DNA from: Pseudomonas sp. R84
Lineage (GTDB): Bacteria > Pseudomonadota > Gammaproteobacteria > Pseudomonadales > Pseudomonadaceae
DNA: 64,000 nt
Direction of reading: 5' to 3'
Assembly (NCBI RefSeq): GCF_009834515.1
Contig: NZ_CP019426.1
Coordinates: forward strand, 6,217,501 to 6,281,500
In this document: positions 46,689 through 55,608 of the stretch, piece by piece
Layout: each line of letters opens with the position of its first letter
How positions within the stretch are numbered: the first letter of the stretch is position 1
Notes under the pieces: generated by a model
Told to the model about the DNA's origin: nothing
The model's database searches: none
Seen by the model: the letters and a program-made list of their open reading frames with translations, nothing else
Translations under genes and position numbers: made by a program

Positions 46689-47912
46689 TCAGGGTTTGGC
46701 GAGGGCCGGAAGATCCCCGGTCAACCCGAGGGCTTCACGCACAAACAGCGCTTTCGCCTCCGGCATCTGCTCCACCAGCTTCAACCCGGCATTCCTTAAC
46801 CAACGCACCGGCAACGGATCGGCCTGAAACAACCGCTCAAACCCTTCCATCGCCGCCATCAGCGCGAGGTTGTGTGGCATGCGCCGACGCTCGTAACGAC
46901 TCAGCACTTTCACATCGGCCAAACGCTCACCGCGCTCCGCCGCCTGCAACAGCACTTCCGCCAGCACCGCCGCATCAAGGAAGCCCAGGTTCACACCCTG
47001 CCCCGCCAACGGGTGAATGGTGTGCGCCGCGTCGCCGATCAACGCCAGGCCTTCAGCCACATAACGCTTGGCATGGCGCTGACGCAGCGGCACGCACAGT
47101 CGCGGATCGGCACTGATCACTTCGCCGAGTCGCCCCTCAAAGGCGCGCTCCAACTCACGACAGAAATCCGCTTCATCCAGCGCCATCAATCGCTCGGCCT
47201 CACTCGGCGTGGTCGACCAGACGATCGAACACCAATCCTGCTGCCCGTCACGTTCCAGCGGCAGAAACGCCAACGGCCCGTGATCGGTAAAGCGCTGCCA
47301 CGCGGTCATCTGGTGCGGTTTGCTGCTGCGCACGCTGGTAACGATGGCGTGATGCAGATAATCCCACTCACGCGTCGCCACACCGGTCAGACGTCGCACT
47401 GCCGAGTTGGCACCGTCAGCGGCAATCACCAACGGCGCACGTAACTGACGACCGTCAGCCAGCGTCAGCAGCCAGTCATCACCCGAGCGACGCATCTGTT
47501 CCAGCCGCGCATTGGCCAGCATGCCCAGATCACAATCGTGCAAGCGATCGAGCAAGGCATCCTGCACCACACGGTTTTCGACGATATGGCCAAGCACCTC
47601 GGCGTGCACACTGCTCGCCGAGAAATGGATCTGCCCGGTGCCGCTGCCGTCCCAGACATGCATGTCGGTGTACGGGCTGCTGCGGCGTTTGGCGATGCCT
47701 TCCCAGACGCCGAGGCGTTCAAGAATGCGCTGGCTGGCTGCCGACAAGGCACTCACTCGCGGTTCAAACGCGGCTTCGGCGTCGAAGGGTTTGACGCTCA
47801 GCGGGCTGCCGTCGAGCAGCAGGACTTCGAGTCCGCTGTCCTGCAACGCCAACGCCAAAGCGCTGCCGACCATTCCGGCTCCGACAATCAGCAGATCTGC
47901 GCGCATTTCCAT
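46689..47912 (-). CDS. ubiI: FAD-dependent ubiquinone hydroxylase (UbiI/VisC-like)
   Basis: 407 residues. Aromatic-ring hydroxylase of the UbiH/F/I family. FAD site LLIVGAGMVGSALALALQDS at the N terminus, DG motif in VIAADGANSAVRRLTG, and the second FAD motif LIGDAAHTIHPLAGQGVNLG. It hydroxylates a ubiquinone precursor. The position beside ubiH mirrors the tandem arrangement in other Pseudomonas. Which ring carbon it acts on cannot be read from sequence, so the symbol is provisional. Confidence 0.83.
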   Translation of the reverse strand: MEMRADLLIVGAGMVGSALALALQDSGLEVLLLDGSPLSVKPFDAEAAFEPRVSALSAASQRILERLGVWEGIAKRRSSPYTDMHVWDGSGTGQIHFSASSVHAEVLGHIVENRVVQDALLDRLHDCDLGMLANARLEQMRRSGDDWLLTLADGRQLRAPLVIAADGANSAVRRLTGVATREWDYLHHAIVTSVRSSKPHQMTAWQRFTDHGPLAFLPLERDGQQDWCSIVWSTTPSEAERLMALDEADFCRELERAFEGRLGEVISADPRLCVPLRQRHAKRYVAEGLALIGDAAHTIHPLAGQGVNLGFLDAAVLAEVLLQAAERGERLADVKVLSRYERRRMPHNLALMAAMEGFERLFQADPLPVRWLRNAGLKLVEQMPEAKALFVREALGLTGDLPALAKP

Positions 47913-47915
47913 GCT

Positions 47916-48401
47916 TTAAGCCTGTCTCGCTTGCGGCTTGAGCCGCACGTAAAGGGTTTTACCGACCCGCGCCACCAGATTGCCGGCGCCGTCATGAATG
48001 TCGACCTGCAACTGTGGCAGGTATTTCTCGCCATTGGCGGTTTGCCGGCGAATCTCGGCGAGCAGTGTCTCGTCGATGCTGAACCGGGCGAACACCGGGC
48101 CTTTGCCCGGCGCGATGAAATCGATGTCGGCTGCCTTGTCCCAAACGATGTAGCGCGAGCCAAGGTTCTCCATGAGCATCAGCATGAAAAACGGATCGAC
48201 CATCGAATACAGGCTGCCGCCGAACTGGGTACCGACGTAATTGCGGTTGTACCAGCCGAGGCCCATCGACACCTGCACATCGCGAAAGTCATCGCTGATG
48301 TGCCGAACCCGCACACCGGCGCCGAGGTACGGCGGGTAGAACGTCATCACCCAGCGCATCAATCGCGCTTTGCCGAATTTAGCGGTCAGCCACTTAAGCA
48401 T
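47916..48401 (-). CDS. DUF4442 hotdog-fold protein
   Basis: 161 residues. Thioesterase-like hotdog pattern: RHISDDFRDVQVSMGLGWYN, FGGSLYSMVDPFFMLMLMEN, AADIDFIAPGKGPVFARFSI. No biochemical role is known. ATG at 48401 lies inside the 3' end of ubiH (8-base overlap), and the stop is three bases before ubiI, so it is embedded in the ubi operon. The longer upstream frame is a shadow of ubiH. Confidence 0.85.
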   Translation of the reverse strand: MLKWLTAKFGKARLMRWVMTFYPPYLGAGVRVRHISDDFRDVQVSMGLGWYNRNYVGTQFGGSLYSMVDPFFMLMLMENLGSRYIVWDKAADIDFIAPGKGPVFARFSIDETLLAEIRRQTANGEKYLPQLQVDIHDGAGNLVARVGKTLYVRLKPQARQA

Positions 48402-49581
48402 CCGGACGCGTTCCCAAGCCCATGGCCTGACGCGCAAACCAGCGCTTGGCCGGTGGCAGCAGATCGAGGCCGAGCAGGCCGATATTACGGCCCAGCGAAA
48501 CCAGCGGCTGCGTACTGCCGAACAGGCGCGTGACCTGATCGGAGAAACCGACGGTGAGATCCTGATCGAGACGCTGACGCTCGCGATAAGCCTGCAATGT
48601 GGCGAAGTCGCCCAAAGGTTTGTCACTCGCCAGCAATGCAGCGGCCAAGGCATCGGCATCGCGCAGCGACAGGTTGAAACCCTGCCCGGCAATCGGGTGC
48701 AGGCTGTGCGCCGCGTTGCCGAGTACAGCCAGATGCGAGCGCACTTGTTCTTCGGCTTCGACCAACGTCAGCGGATAAAGATGTCGTGCGCCAACCTGTT
48801 TCAACGTGCCGAGGCGGTAACCGAACACGCCCTGCAATTCGCTGAGGAAATCGCGCTCGCTCAGATCGGCCAAGCGCTGCGCGTCCATGCCCAAACGGGT
48901 CCAGACCAGAGCGCAGCGGTTTTCCGGCAGTGGCAGCAGCGCCATCGGCCCTTCGTCAGTAAAGCGCTCGAAGGCCATGCCGTTGTGCGCTTCGCTCGGG
49001 GTGATGTTGGCGATCAGCGCGCTCTGGTTGTACGGACGCTGGCGCACGTTGATGCCCAACTGCTCGCGCAGACCGGAGCGACCGCCATCGGCGAGCACCG
49101 CGAGGTCGCACTCAAGGGTGGTTTCATCATTGAGGGTCAGGCGATAGCCATCGGGCAGCGGCTCCATGCGTGTGACTTCCGCCGGGCAACGCCAGCTGAT
49201 CACGTCTTTGTCGACGTGCTGCCACAGGCATTGGCCGAGCCAGGCGTTTTCCACCACGTAACCCAGCGCCGGCACACCCTCTTCCATCGCCGACAAGCGC
49301 GCGGTGGAGAAACGACCACGGTCGGAGACGTGAATCTGTTTGATCGGCTCGGCGCGGCGGGAGATTTCCTGCCACACGCCCAAGCGTTGATAAATCTGCC
49401 GCGAACCGAAGGACAACGCCGACGAGCGTGCGTCGTAGCTCGGCTGCCAGCTGTCGCCGGGAGCGAACGGTTCGATCAGCACGATCTTCCAGCCACGCGC
49501 CTTGGCCCCGGCCTGCAAGGCCAACGCCAGACTGGCGCCGACCAGACCGCCACCGATGATTGCCAGATTGACTCGACTCAT
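48394..49581 (-). CDS. ubiH: 2-octaprenyl-6-methoxyphenol hydroxylase UbiH
   Basis: 395 residues. FAD motifs IIGGGLVGASLALALQAGAK, LAVLADGGRSGLREQLG and VLGNAAHSLHPIAGQGFNLS. Adds a hydroxyl in ubiquinone synthesis. Its start overlaps the pepP stop (ATGA), the arrangement known from E. coli and Pseudomonas, which supports the UbiH assignment over other family members. Confidence 0.9.
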   Translation of the reverse strand: MSRVNLAIIGGGLVGASLALALQAGAKARGWKIVLIEPFAPGDSWQPSYDARSSALSFGSRQIYQRLGVWQEISRRAEPIKQIHVSDRGRFSTARLSAMEEGVPALGYVVENAWLGQCLWQHVDKDVISWRCPAEVTRMEPLPDGYRLTLNDETTLECDLAVLADGGRSGLREQLGINVRQRPYNQSALIANITPSEAHNGMAFERFTDEGPMALLPLPENRCALVWTRLGMDAQRLADLSERDFLSELQGVFGYRLGTLKQVGARHLYPLTLVEAEEQVRSHLAVLGNAAHSLHPIAGQGFNLSLRDADALAAALLASDKPLGDFATLQAYRERQRLDQDLTVGFSDQVTRLFGSTQPLVSLGRNIGLLGLDLLPPAKRWFARQAMGLGTRPDA

Positions 49582-50912
49582 GCCGCGTGTGTCCTTGCTT
49601 GTGCCATCAGCGCTTCGATTTCTGCGACGGTTTTCGGTACGCCGCTGGTGAGGATTTCACAGCCCGTTTTGGTCACCACCACGTCGTCCTCGATGCGCAC
49701 GCCAATGCCGCGCCATTTCTTCGCAACGTTCTGATTGTCCGGAGCGATGTAGATGCCCGGCTCCACGGTCAGCGCCATGCCGACTTCCAGCACGCGCCAT
49801 TCGCCGCCGACCTTGTACTCGCCGACGTCATGCACATCCATACCCAGCCAGTGGCCGGCGCGGTGCATGTAAAAGGCTTTATAGGCTTCGCTGGCGATCA
49901 ATTCGTCGACCTCGCCTTGCAGCAAACCGAGTTTCACCAGCCCTGTGGTAATCACTCGCACTGTGGCTTCATGCGCCTGATTCCAGTGCTTGTTCGGGGC
50001 GATTTCGGCGAATGCGGCTTCCTGCGAGGCCAATACCAATTCGTAGATCGCTTTCTGCTCCGGCGAAAACTTGCCGTTGACCGGCCAGGTGCGGGTGATG
50101 TCACTGGCGTAGCAATCGATCTCGCAGCCAGCGTCGATCAGCACCAGATCACCGTCCTTGAGCAGCGCATCATTCTGCTGGTAATGCAGGATGCAGCTGT
50201 TGCGCCCGGCGGCGACGATCGAACCGTAAGCCGGCATTTTCGCTCCGCCCTTGCGGAATTCGTAATCGAGCTCGGCTTCGAGGCTGTACTCGTAGAGCCC
50301 GGCCCGACTGGCCTGCATCGCGCGGATATGCGCCTGCGCCGAGATCCGTGCGGCTTCGCGCATCACCTTCACTTCTGCCGCCGATTTATACAGGCGCATG
50401 TCGTGCAGCAGATGATCCAGGGCAACGAATTCGTTCGGTGGCTGGGCGCCGAGGTGCGCCTTGGAGCGGATGACGTTGATCCAGTCCATCAGGTGGCGAT
50501 CGAATTCAGGGTTGCTGCCCATCGCTGAATACACCCGGTCACGGCCTTCGATCAGGCCGGGGAGGATGTCGTCGATGTCGGTGATCGGGAAAGCGTCGTC
50601 GGCACCGAAGTCGCGGATCGCGCCCTCTTGCCCGGCGCGCAAGCCGTCCCACAGTTCGCGTTCGGCGTTGCGTTCACGGCAGAACAGCACGTACTCGCCA
50701 TGCTCGCGGCCGGGCATCAAGACGATGACGGCTTGCGGCTCGGGAAAGCCACTGAGGTACTGGAAGTCGCTGTCCTGGCGGTAGACGTGCTCGACGTCGC
50801 GGTTGCGAATCGCCACCGCGGCGGCGGGCAAAATCGCAATGCTGTTGGGCTCCATCTGCGCCATCAGGGCCTTGCGGCGACGGCTGTATTCCGCTTTCGG
50901 GATATGGGTCAT
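49578..50912 (-). CDS. pepP: Xaa-Pro aminopeptidase PepP
   Basis: 444 residues, M24 pita-bread metallopeptidase. Removes an N-terminal residue before proline. Metal ligands appear in VLIDAGCEIDCYASDITRTW, MHRAGHWLGMDVHDVGEY, LTVEPGIYI and GIGVRIEDDVVVTKTG. The N-terminal domain includes MEPNSIAILPAA. Second gene of ygfB-pepP-ubiH. Confidence 0.95.
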   Translation of the reverse strand: MTHIPKAEYSRRRKALMAQMEPNSIAILPAAAVAIRNRDVEHVYRQDSDFQYLSGFPEPQAVIVLMPGREHGEYVLFCRERNAERELWDGLRAGQEGAIRDFGADDAFPITDIDDILPGLIEGRDRVYSAMGSNPEFDRHLMDWINVIRSKAHLGAQPPNEFVALDHLLHDMRLYKSAAEVKVMREAARISAQAHIRAMQASRAGLYEYSLEAELDYEFRKGGAKMPAYGSIVAAGRNSCILHYQQNDALLKDGDLVLIDAGCEIDCYASDITRTWPVNGKFSPEQKAIYELVLASQEAAFAEIAPNKHWNQAHEATVRVITTGLVKLGLLQGEVDELIASEAYKAFYMHRAGHWLGMDVHDVGEYKVGGEWRVLEVGMALTVEPGIYIAPDNQNVAKKWRGIGVRIEDDVVVTKTGCEILTSGVPKTVAEIEALMAQARTHAA

Positions 50913-50939
50913 GGGCAGATGGCGTTCCCTGGCACGCGA

Positions 50940-51500
50940 TTAATGCAGCGACGGCTTGGCGGCTGGCGTCACGTCGGCTTTCTTGGTTTCCGAGAACAGC
51001 AGCAGCGGCGCAACGCGCAGGTATTCCATGACTTCCATGTAGTCGGTTTCGCCGTCTTCGGATTCTTCCAGGGCGTCTTGCACTTGGGAAATGGCAGCCA
51101 GATCCTGCAGCACCTCGGTGGCCTCAGTGCTGAGCATGCTGCTGTCGCGGCAGTTCAGGCCAAACCCGCTGAGGAAGCCCTGGCACCACTCGCCCAGTGC
51201 AGCGGCGCGGTCGGCCAGCGGTGCGTCATCGGTCGGCAGCAGCAGAACGACAGTGACGTCGTCGCCGGTCAGCTCGCCTTTGACCATCTCTTGCAGGCCG
51301 ATCAGGGCGTTGCGGACGTTGTCCTGGATGTCGCCTTCGAGCAGTTCGGCGGCGTCGATCAGCCAGCCTTCGTTATCGAAGCCGGCACCGGCGCAACTGC
51401 GCCCGAGCAGCACGCCGTGCAGTTCGGCAGGCGAGACGTTATGGCCGCTGGCAGTCAGCAGGGTGGCAAAGGCTTGGTACGGGGAATTCGCAATGGTCAT
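50940..51500 (-). CDS. ygfB: YecA/YgfB family protein (UPF0149)
   Basis: 186 residues, all-helical UPF0149 family. Seen: [20 protein letters not shown] and [14 protein letters not shown]. In P. aeruginosa a YgfB-type protein has been linked to beta-lactam response through control of ampDh3; whether this copy does the same is unknown. First gene of the operon with pepP and ubiH, divergent from the ZapB-like gene across about 125 bases. Confidence 0.9.
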   Translation of the reverse strand: MTIANSPYQAFATLLTASGHNVSPAELHGVLLGRSCAGAGFDNEGWLIDAAELLEGDIQDNVRNALIGLQEMVKGELTGDDVTVVLLLPTDDAPLADRAAALGEWCQGFLSGFGLNCRDSSMLSTEATEVLQDLAAISQVQDALEESEDGETDYMEVMEYLRVAPLLLFSETKKADVTPAAKPSLH

Positions 51501-51625
51501 GGGCAGCTAGGCGCCAGACGGCGCTATGTCTAGAATGAAGGCCTTGTATCCTACATCGACAGACTCGCCAAGACTATTAAAGGCTGTCCGCCAGCTACCA
51601 CCCATCAGACGAACACGTGGACACA

Positions 51626-51835
51626 ATGGAAGACACCGACCTGCAAGCGCTGATGGCCAGACTCGAACTGCTGATTGGCCGAGTCGAGCAACTAAAGAGT
51701 CAAAATGCACTCTTACTAGCTCAGGAAAAGACCTGGCGCGAGGAACGCGCTCACCTCATTGAAAAAAACGAAATCGCCCGGCGTAAAGTCGAATCGATGA
51801 TTTCGCGCCTCAAGGCCTTGGAGCAAGACTCATGA
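51626..51835 (+). CDS. ZapB-like coiled-coil protein (TIGR02449 family)
   Basis: 69 residues, almost wholly coiled coil (LQALMARLELLIGRVEQLKS, LLLAQEKTWREERAHLIEKN, ARRKVESMISRLKALEQ). Family members resemble cell-division factor ZapB. Overlaps the zapA start by four bases (ATGA), which supports a division role. Start at ATG 51626; a GTG at 51617 is an alternative. Confidence 0.85.
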   Translation: MEDTDLQALMARLELLIGRVEQLKSQNALLLAQEKTWREERAHLIEKNEIARRKVESMISRLKALEQDS

Positions 51836-52149
51836 GTTCAAGCAATAGCGTTACCGTGCAGATCCTCGACAAAGAGTATTCGATCATCTGCCCGCAGGAA
51901 GAACGCAGCAATCTGGTCAGCGCCGCGCGCTACCTGGATGGCAAGATGCGCGAAATCCGCAGCAGCGGCAAAGTCATCGGTGCCGATCGCATTGCTGTGA
52001 TGGCCGCGCTGAACATCACCCATGACCTCTTGCACAAAGAAGAGCGCCCGGATATCCAGGCCAGCGGTTCGACCCGTGAACAGGTGCGTGACTTGCTCGA
52101 TCGTGTCGATCTGGTGCTGGCCGACGATCAGAACACCACCAAGGGCTGA
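51832..52149 (+). CDS. zapA: Cell division protein ZapA
   Basis: 105 residues. Binds and bundles FtsZ at the division ring. Shows VTVQILDKEYSIICPQEERS, NLVSAARYLDGKMREIRSS, the helix DRIAVMAALNITHDLLHKEE and a C-terminal coil. Directly upstream of 6S RNA, as in most gamma-proteobacteria. Confidence 0.94.
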   Translation: MSSSNSVTVQILDKEYSIICPQEERSNLVSAARYLDGKMREIRSSGKVIGADRIAVMAALNITHDLLHKEERPDIQASGSTREQVRDLLDRVDLVLADDQNTTKG

Positions 52150-52168
52150 TTCGACTGGCTGCTTGCGG

Positions 52169-52174
52169 TATACT
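52169..52174 (+). promoter_or_regulatory. -10 box of the 6S RNA promoter
   Basis: TATACT, seven bases before the inferred 6S 5' end; no clear -35 box. Confidence 0.55.
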
Positions 52175-52180
52175 CGCGGC

Positions 52181-52357
52181 ACTCCCTGGGGTGCTTGCCA
52201 GTTGACGATGTCCCTGAGCCGATTCGCACTACCCTGGAAGTTGCACGTTGGGCTGGTGTGCATGTCCGCTAGACGGAAAGCCTTAAAGTCTACTGCATCT
52301 TCCACCTTGAACTTTCGGGTTCAAGGGCTAAGTTGACAGCGGTTCATCCGGGGAGCC
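52181..52357 (+). ncRNA. ssrS: 6S RNA (ssrS)
   Basis: About 177 nt that folds around and inhibits sigma-70 RNA polymerase in stationary phase. Conserved closing ends ACTCCCTGGGGTGCTTGCCA and GGTTCATCCGGGGAGCC flank the internal features GTTGACGATGTCCCTGAGCC, ACGGAAAGCCTTAAAG and CTTGAACTTTCGGGTTCAAG. Position between zapA and the 5-formyl-THF cyclo-ligase gene is the standard one. Ends are approximate. Confidence 0.9.
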
Positions 52358-52364
52358 TGATTCG

Positions 52365-52401
52365 AATCCGATGTCGGTGAAAACCGCCATCGGATTTTTT
52401 A
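52365..52401 (+). terminator. Terminator after 6S RNA
   Basis: Stem AATCCGATG / CATCGGATT with a loop containing CGGTGAAAACCG, followed by TTTTTTAT. Confidence 0.75.
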
Positions 52402-52437
52402 TGCGTACGTTTTCGTCCAACCTGCCGAAGCCGAACC

Positions 52438-53043
52438 ATGACCGAACCCGCGCTGCTGCCCCGCCCGCAACTCCGCCGCCTGCTGCGCAAGGCGCGCCGT
52501 TCGCTGAGCAAAAGCGAACAACGCGAGGCCGCCAAAGGCCTGTACCGGCAATTGGCGCAAGACCCGCACTTTCGCCGGGCCAAACACATCTCTCTGTATC
52601 TGCCCACCGACGGTGAAATCGATCCGCGCCTGCTGCTGCGTGAGGCTCAACGTCGGGGCAAAGCTACCTATCTGCCGGTACTCAGCGCCTGGCCGCGGAC
52701 CAAAATGGTTTTCCAGCGCATTCGCCCGGGAGAAAAACTAAAACCCAATCGCTTCCGCATTCTCGAACCGCAAGCCAATCTGGCTCGGCAACGCAAGGTC
52801 TGGGCGCTGGATCTGGTGTTATTGCCGTTGGTCGGGTTTGACGATGTCGGCGGACGCCTGGGGATGGGCGGCGGTTTCTATGATCGCAGTCTGGCCTATC
52901 TGGCCCGCCGTAAAAACTGGCGCAAGCCGACGTTGCTGGGGCTGGCCCATGAGTGTCAGAAGGTCGAGCGATTGGCGCAGGCGAGCTGGGATGTACCGTT
53001 ACAAGGCACGGTCAGCGACAAGGCGTGGTATTTCGCAGGATAG
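52438..53043 (+). CDS. ygfA: 5-formyltetrahydrofolate cyclo-ligase
   Basis: 201 residues. Converts 5-formyl-THF to 5,10-methenyl-THF using ATP. The N terminus LRRLLRKARRSLSKSEQREA is basic, followed by SLYLPTDGEIDPRLLLREA and the phosphate-binding end GGRLGMGGGFYDRSLAYLA. Linked to 6S RNA, as in E. coli. It has no obvious strong ribosome site. Confidence 0.93.
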   Translation: MTEPALLPRPQLRRLLRKARRSLSKSEQREAAKGLYRQLAQDPHFRRAKHISLYLPTDGEIDPRLLLREAQRRGKATYLPVLSAWPRTKMVFQRIRPGEKLKPNRFRILEPQANLARQRKVWALDLVLLPLVGFDDVGGRLGMGGGFYDRSLAYLARRKNWRKPTLLGLAHECQKVERLAQASWDVPLQGTVSDKAWYFAG

Positions 53044-53079
53044 GACGCCGCGCAGATCAGCGGCGTCGGGAAAGCAGTT

Positions 53080-53235
53080 TCAGCGTTTGAAGGCTGTCGA
53101 CTGTTGTACTTGCTGTGCAACTTCTATCGGCGCATCGGCCTTGTTCGACCACAGGCTCTGCGCGTAACCGGTGGTCACGACACCCAGGCCAAACAAAATT
53201 ACCAAAGTCCATAGTAAATCCGGTTTGCGTTTCAT
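53080..53235 (-). CDS. 51-residue exported or membrane-anchored small protein
   Basis: MKRKPDLLWTLVILFGLGVV begins a 51-residue frame (53235 to 53080). GGGGGG sits just before the ATG. A basic N terminus and a single hydrophobic helix (residues 8-24) precede a short polar tail (APIEVAQQVQQSTAFKR). Small proteins of this pattern occur next to ygfA in other Pseudomonas by my recollection. Function unknown. A competing 64-residue frame on the same strand lacks membrane or family features and is rejected. Confidence 0.7.
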   Translation of the reverse strand: MKRKPDLLWTLVILFGLGVVTTGYAQSLWSNKADAPIEVAQQVQQSTAFKR

Positions 53236-53433
53236 CGATTGCCCCCCTCAAGGCACATCATCACGATGACAGCAGCGGTTTCCGTTTGTAGGCCGTGCAG
53301 CAGCGTCAAGCTTTAAAGGCCGGCATTTTGCGACAACGTGAACCTGCGCGCAAACGCTGACGTCAACCGACTGTCGGTTTGTCATAAAATTGCCCGACAA
53401 CCTGCCCAATGACCGTTTCAGGAGCAAAAAACC

Positions 53434-53886
53434 ATGGCCTATTGGCTGATGAAGTCCGAGCCCGACGAACTCTCGATCAAAGGTCTGGAAAAACTCGGCA
53501 AGGCACGCTGGGACGGGGTTCGAAACTATCAGGCGCGTAACTTTCTGCGCGCGATGGCGGTGGGCGACGAGTTCTTTTTCTACCATTCCAGCTGCCCGGA
53601 GCCGGGGATTGCCGGGATTGGCAAGATAATCAAGGCGGCGTACCCGGACCCCACCGCACTGGAGCCGGAGAGTCATTACTTCGACCCGAAGGCGACGCCG
53701 GAGAAGAATGCCTGGAGTGCGATTGACGTTGAACACGTCGAGACGTTTGCGCGGGTGTTGAAGCTGGATTATCTGAAGCAGCAGACGGCACTGGCGGAGA
53801 TGCCGTTGGTGCAGAAGGGCTCACGATTGTCGGTGATGCCGGTGACGGCGGAGCAATGGGCTGCAGTGATGGCGTTGAAACCTTGA
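53434..53886 (+). CDS. EVE domain protein
   Basis: 150 residues. The whole protein is an EVE (PUA-like) domain: AYWLMKSEPDELSIKGLEKL at the N terminus, WDGVRNYQARNFLRAMAVGD, FFYHSSCPEPGIAGIGKI and KGSRLSVMPVTAEQWAAVMA. EVE domains bind modified nucleobases; in E. coli the family is named YtfG/thymocyte-nuclear-protein type. Role unknown. CAGGAG precedes the ATG. Confidence 0.92.
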   Translation: MAYWLMKSEPDELSIKGLEKLGKARWDGVRNYQARNFLRAMAVGDEFFFYHSSCPEPGIAGIGKIIKAAYPDPTALEPESHYFDPKATPEKNAWSAIDVEHVETFARVLKLDYLKQQTALAEMPLVQKGSRLSVMPVTAEQWAAVMALKP

Positions 53887-53909
53887 ATCATCCTTCGCCT
53901 TAGAGATTG

Positions 53910-54008
53910 CCTTCGCGAGCAAGCTCGCTCCCACAGTGGATTTGTGATGATGCACATTTTTGCATCCACCGAAGAACCTGTGGGAGCGAGCCTGCTCGCG
54001 AAGAGGCT
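53910..54008. repeat. REPIN
   Basis: Left arm CTTCGCGAGCAAGCTCGCTC (one base off the usual) and right arm GTGGGAGCGAGCCTGCTCGC, around an AT-rich core. Confidence 0.82.
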
Positions 54009-54027
54009 CGCCCGGACAGCAGAAGTC

Positions 54028-54435
54028 TTACTGAATGATCAGGTTGTTGAACAACAGGTCCTCAACCACCGGCTTGCCGGTCTCGTCATTCATCACTTGC
54101 TGAGTCTGCTTCAACGCTTCCTGACGCAGCTTCTCTTTACCTTCGATGCTGCCCATCGCCTCGGTGGTCTGCTGCGTAAACAGCGCCACCAGTTGATTGC
54201 GGATCAACGGTTCGTTGGCCTTGACCAGTTTCGCCGACTCTTCGCCCGTCACACGCAGCGCCACGTCAGCCTTGTAGACCTTGAGCTTCGGTGTGCCATC
54301 CAGCCCGTAGTTACCCACAAACGGCGGGCTCAGGGTGATGTAGCTTACCTTCGGCGCCTCGCCTTCTTTGGCTTCTTCGGCCAGCGCTGCCACAGGCAGA
54401 GACAGGGCCAGCAACAACATGATCCACGCTTTCAC
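54028..54435 (-). CDS. FliL-like exported protein
   Basis: 135 residues from a GTG start at 54435 that has AAGGAGCGAATT upstream. The signal peptide is KAWIMLLLALSLPVAALAEE. The rest follows FliL: SYITLSPPFVGNYGLDG, LKVYKADVALRVTGEE, then a helix NEPLIRNQLVALFTQQTTEA. True FliL keeps a membrane anchor and sits in flagellar clusters; this one is isolated. Likely periplasmic, role unknown. Confidence 0.82.
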   Translation of the reverse strand: MKAWIMLLLALSLPVAALAEEAKEGEAPKVSYITLSPPFVGNYGLDGTPKLKVYKADVALRVTGEESAKLVKANEPLIRNQLVALFTQQTTEAMGSIEGKEKLRQEALKQTQQVMNDETGKPVVEDLLFNNLIIQ

Positions 54436-54585
54436 AATTCGCTCCTTATCCGGTTTGCGGCCTAGCATAACGACCCGCCGCGCAAGCACAAGCTTATGGC
54501 TGACTATCAGGGCCGGGTATGCTCGTTGACCCGTTGACTGACACACCTACACTTATCGGCCATCACTCCCAAAGGAATAGCCCTG

Positions 54586-55563
54586 ATGAAAGCCGTGCTG
54601 TGCAAAGCCTTCGGCCCTGCCGAATCGCTGGCGCTGGAAGAGGTCGCCAGCCCCGCCCCGAAGAAGAATGAAATCCTGCTGGACGTGCACGCCGCCGGGG
54701 TCAACTTCCCGGACACGCTGATCATCGAGGGCAAGTACCAGTTCAAGCCACCCTTCCCGTTCTCGCCGGGTGGCGAAGCGGCAGGCGTGGTTCGCGAAGT
54801 CGGCGAAAAAGTCAGCCACCTCAAGGTCGGTGACCGGGTCATGGCCCTGACCGGTTGGGGCAGTTTCGCCGAACAGGTCGCGGTGCCGGGCTATAACGTG
54901 CTGCCGATTCCGCCATCGATGGATTTCAACATCGCCGCGGCCTTCAGCATGACCTACGGCACTTCGATGCACGCGCTCAAGCAGCGCGCCAACCTGCAAC
55001 CGGGCGAAACCCTGCTGGTGCTCGGTGCCTCCGGCGGTGTCGGCCTGGCTGCCGTGGAAATCGGCAAAGCCATGGGCGCCCGGGTGATTGCTGCCGCCAG
55101 CAGTGCCGAGAAACTCGCGGTGGCCAAAGCTGCCGGCGCTGATGAGCTGATCAATTACAGCGAAACCAGCCTCAAGGATGAAATCAAACGCCTTACCGAC
55201 GGCCAAGGCGCCGATGTGATCTACGACCCAGTCGGCGGCGATCTGTTCGATCAAGCTATCCGCGCCATCGCCTGGAATGGTCGCCTGCTGGTGGTGGGCT
55301 TCGCCAGCGGGCGCATTCCGGAACTGCCGGTAAACCTCGCCCTGCTCAAAGGCGCGGCAGTGCTCGGCGTGTTCTGGGGCTCCTTCGCCCAGCGCCAGCC
55401 GCAGGATAACGCGGCGAACTTTCAGCAGTTGTTCGGCTGGTTCGCCGAGGGCAAGTTGAAACCGCTGGTGTCGCAGGTGTACCCGTTGAGCAATGCGGCG
55501 CAGGCGATCAATGACCTTGGCCAGCGCAAGGCGGTGGGCAAGGTGGTGGTGCAGGTGCGCTGA
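54586..55563 (+). CDS. NADPH:quinone oxidoreductase family protein
   Basis: 325 residues, zinc-free MDR alcohol-dehydrogenase fold. GVNFPDTLIIEGKYQFKPPF, PFSPGGEAAGVVREVGEKVS and the cofactor-binding LVLGASGGVGLAAVEIGKAM with Ser/Ala after the beta strand, which suits NADPH. No zinc cysteines. Substrate unknown (quinones or acryloyl-CoA-like enones in relatives). Followed by a strong terminator. Confidence 0.9.
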   Translation: MKAVLCKAFGPAESLALEEVASPAPKKNEILLDVHAAGVNFPDTLIIEGKYQFKPPFPFSPGGEAAGVVREVGEKVSHLKVGDRVMALTGWGSFAEQVAVPGYNVLPIPPSMDFNIAAAFSMTYGTSMHALKQRANLQPGETLLVLGASGGVGLAAVEIGKAMGARVIAAASSAEKLAVAKAAGADELINYSETSLKDEIKRLTDGQGADVIYDPVGGDLFDQAIRAIAWNGRLLVVGFASGRIPELPVNLALLKGAAVLGVFWGSFAQRQPQDNAANFQQLFGWFAEGKLKPLVSQVYPLSNAAQAINDLGQRKAVGKVVVQVR

Positions 55564-55578
55564 AGGACTCTCACCAGT

Positions 55579-55608
55579 AAGGCCGGGTTTATCCGGCCGT
55601 TTTTTTTA
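55579..55608 (+). terminator. Terminator after the quinone oxidoreductase gene
   Basis: Stem GGCCGG / CCGGCC with a six-base loop, followed by eight T residues. Confidence 0.9.

Noticed and set aside
53057..53251. 64-codon minus-strand frame overlapping the small membrane protein
   Set aside because: The overlapping 51-codon frame has a better ribosome site, a basic start and a membrane helix; the 64-codon frame has none.
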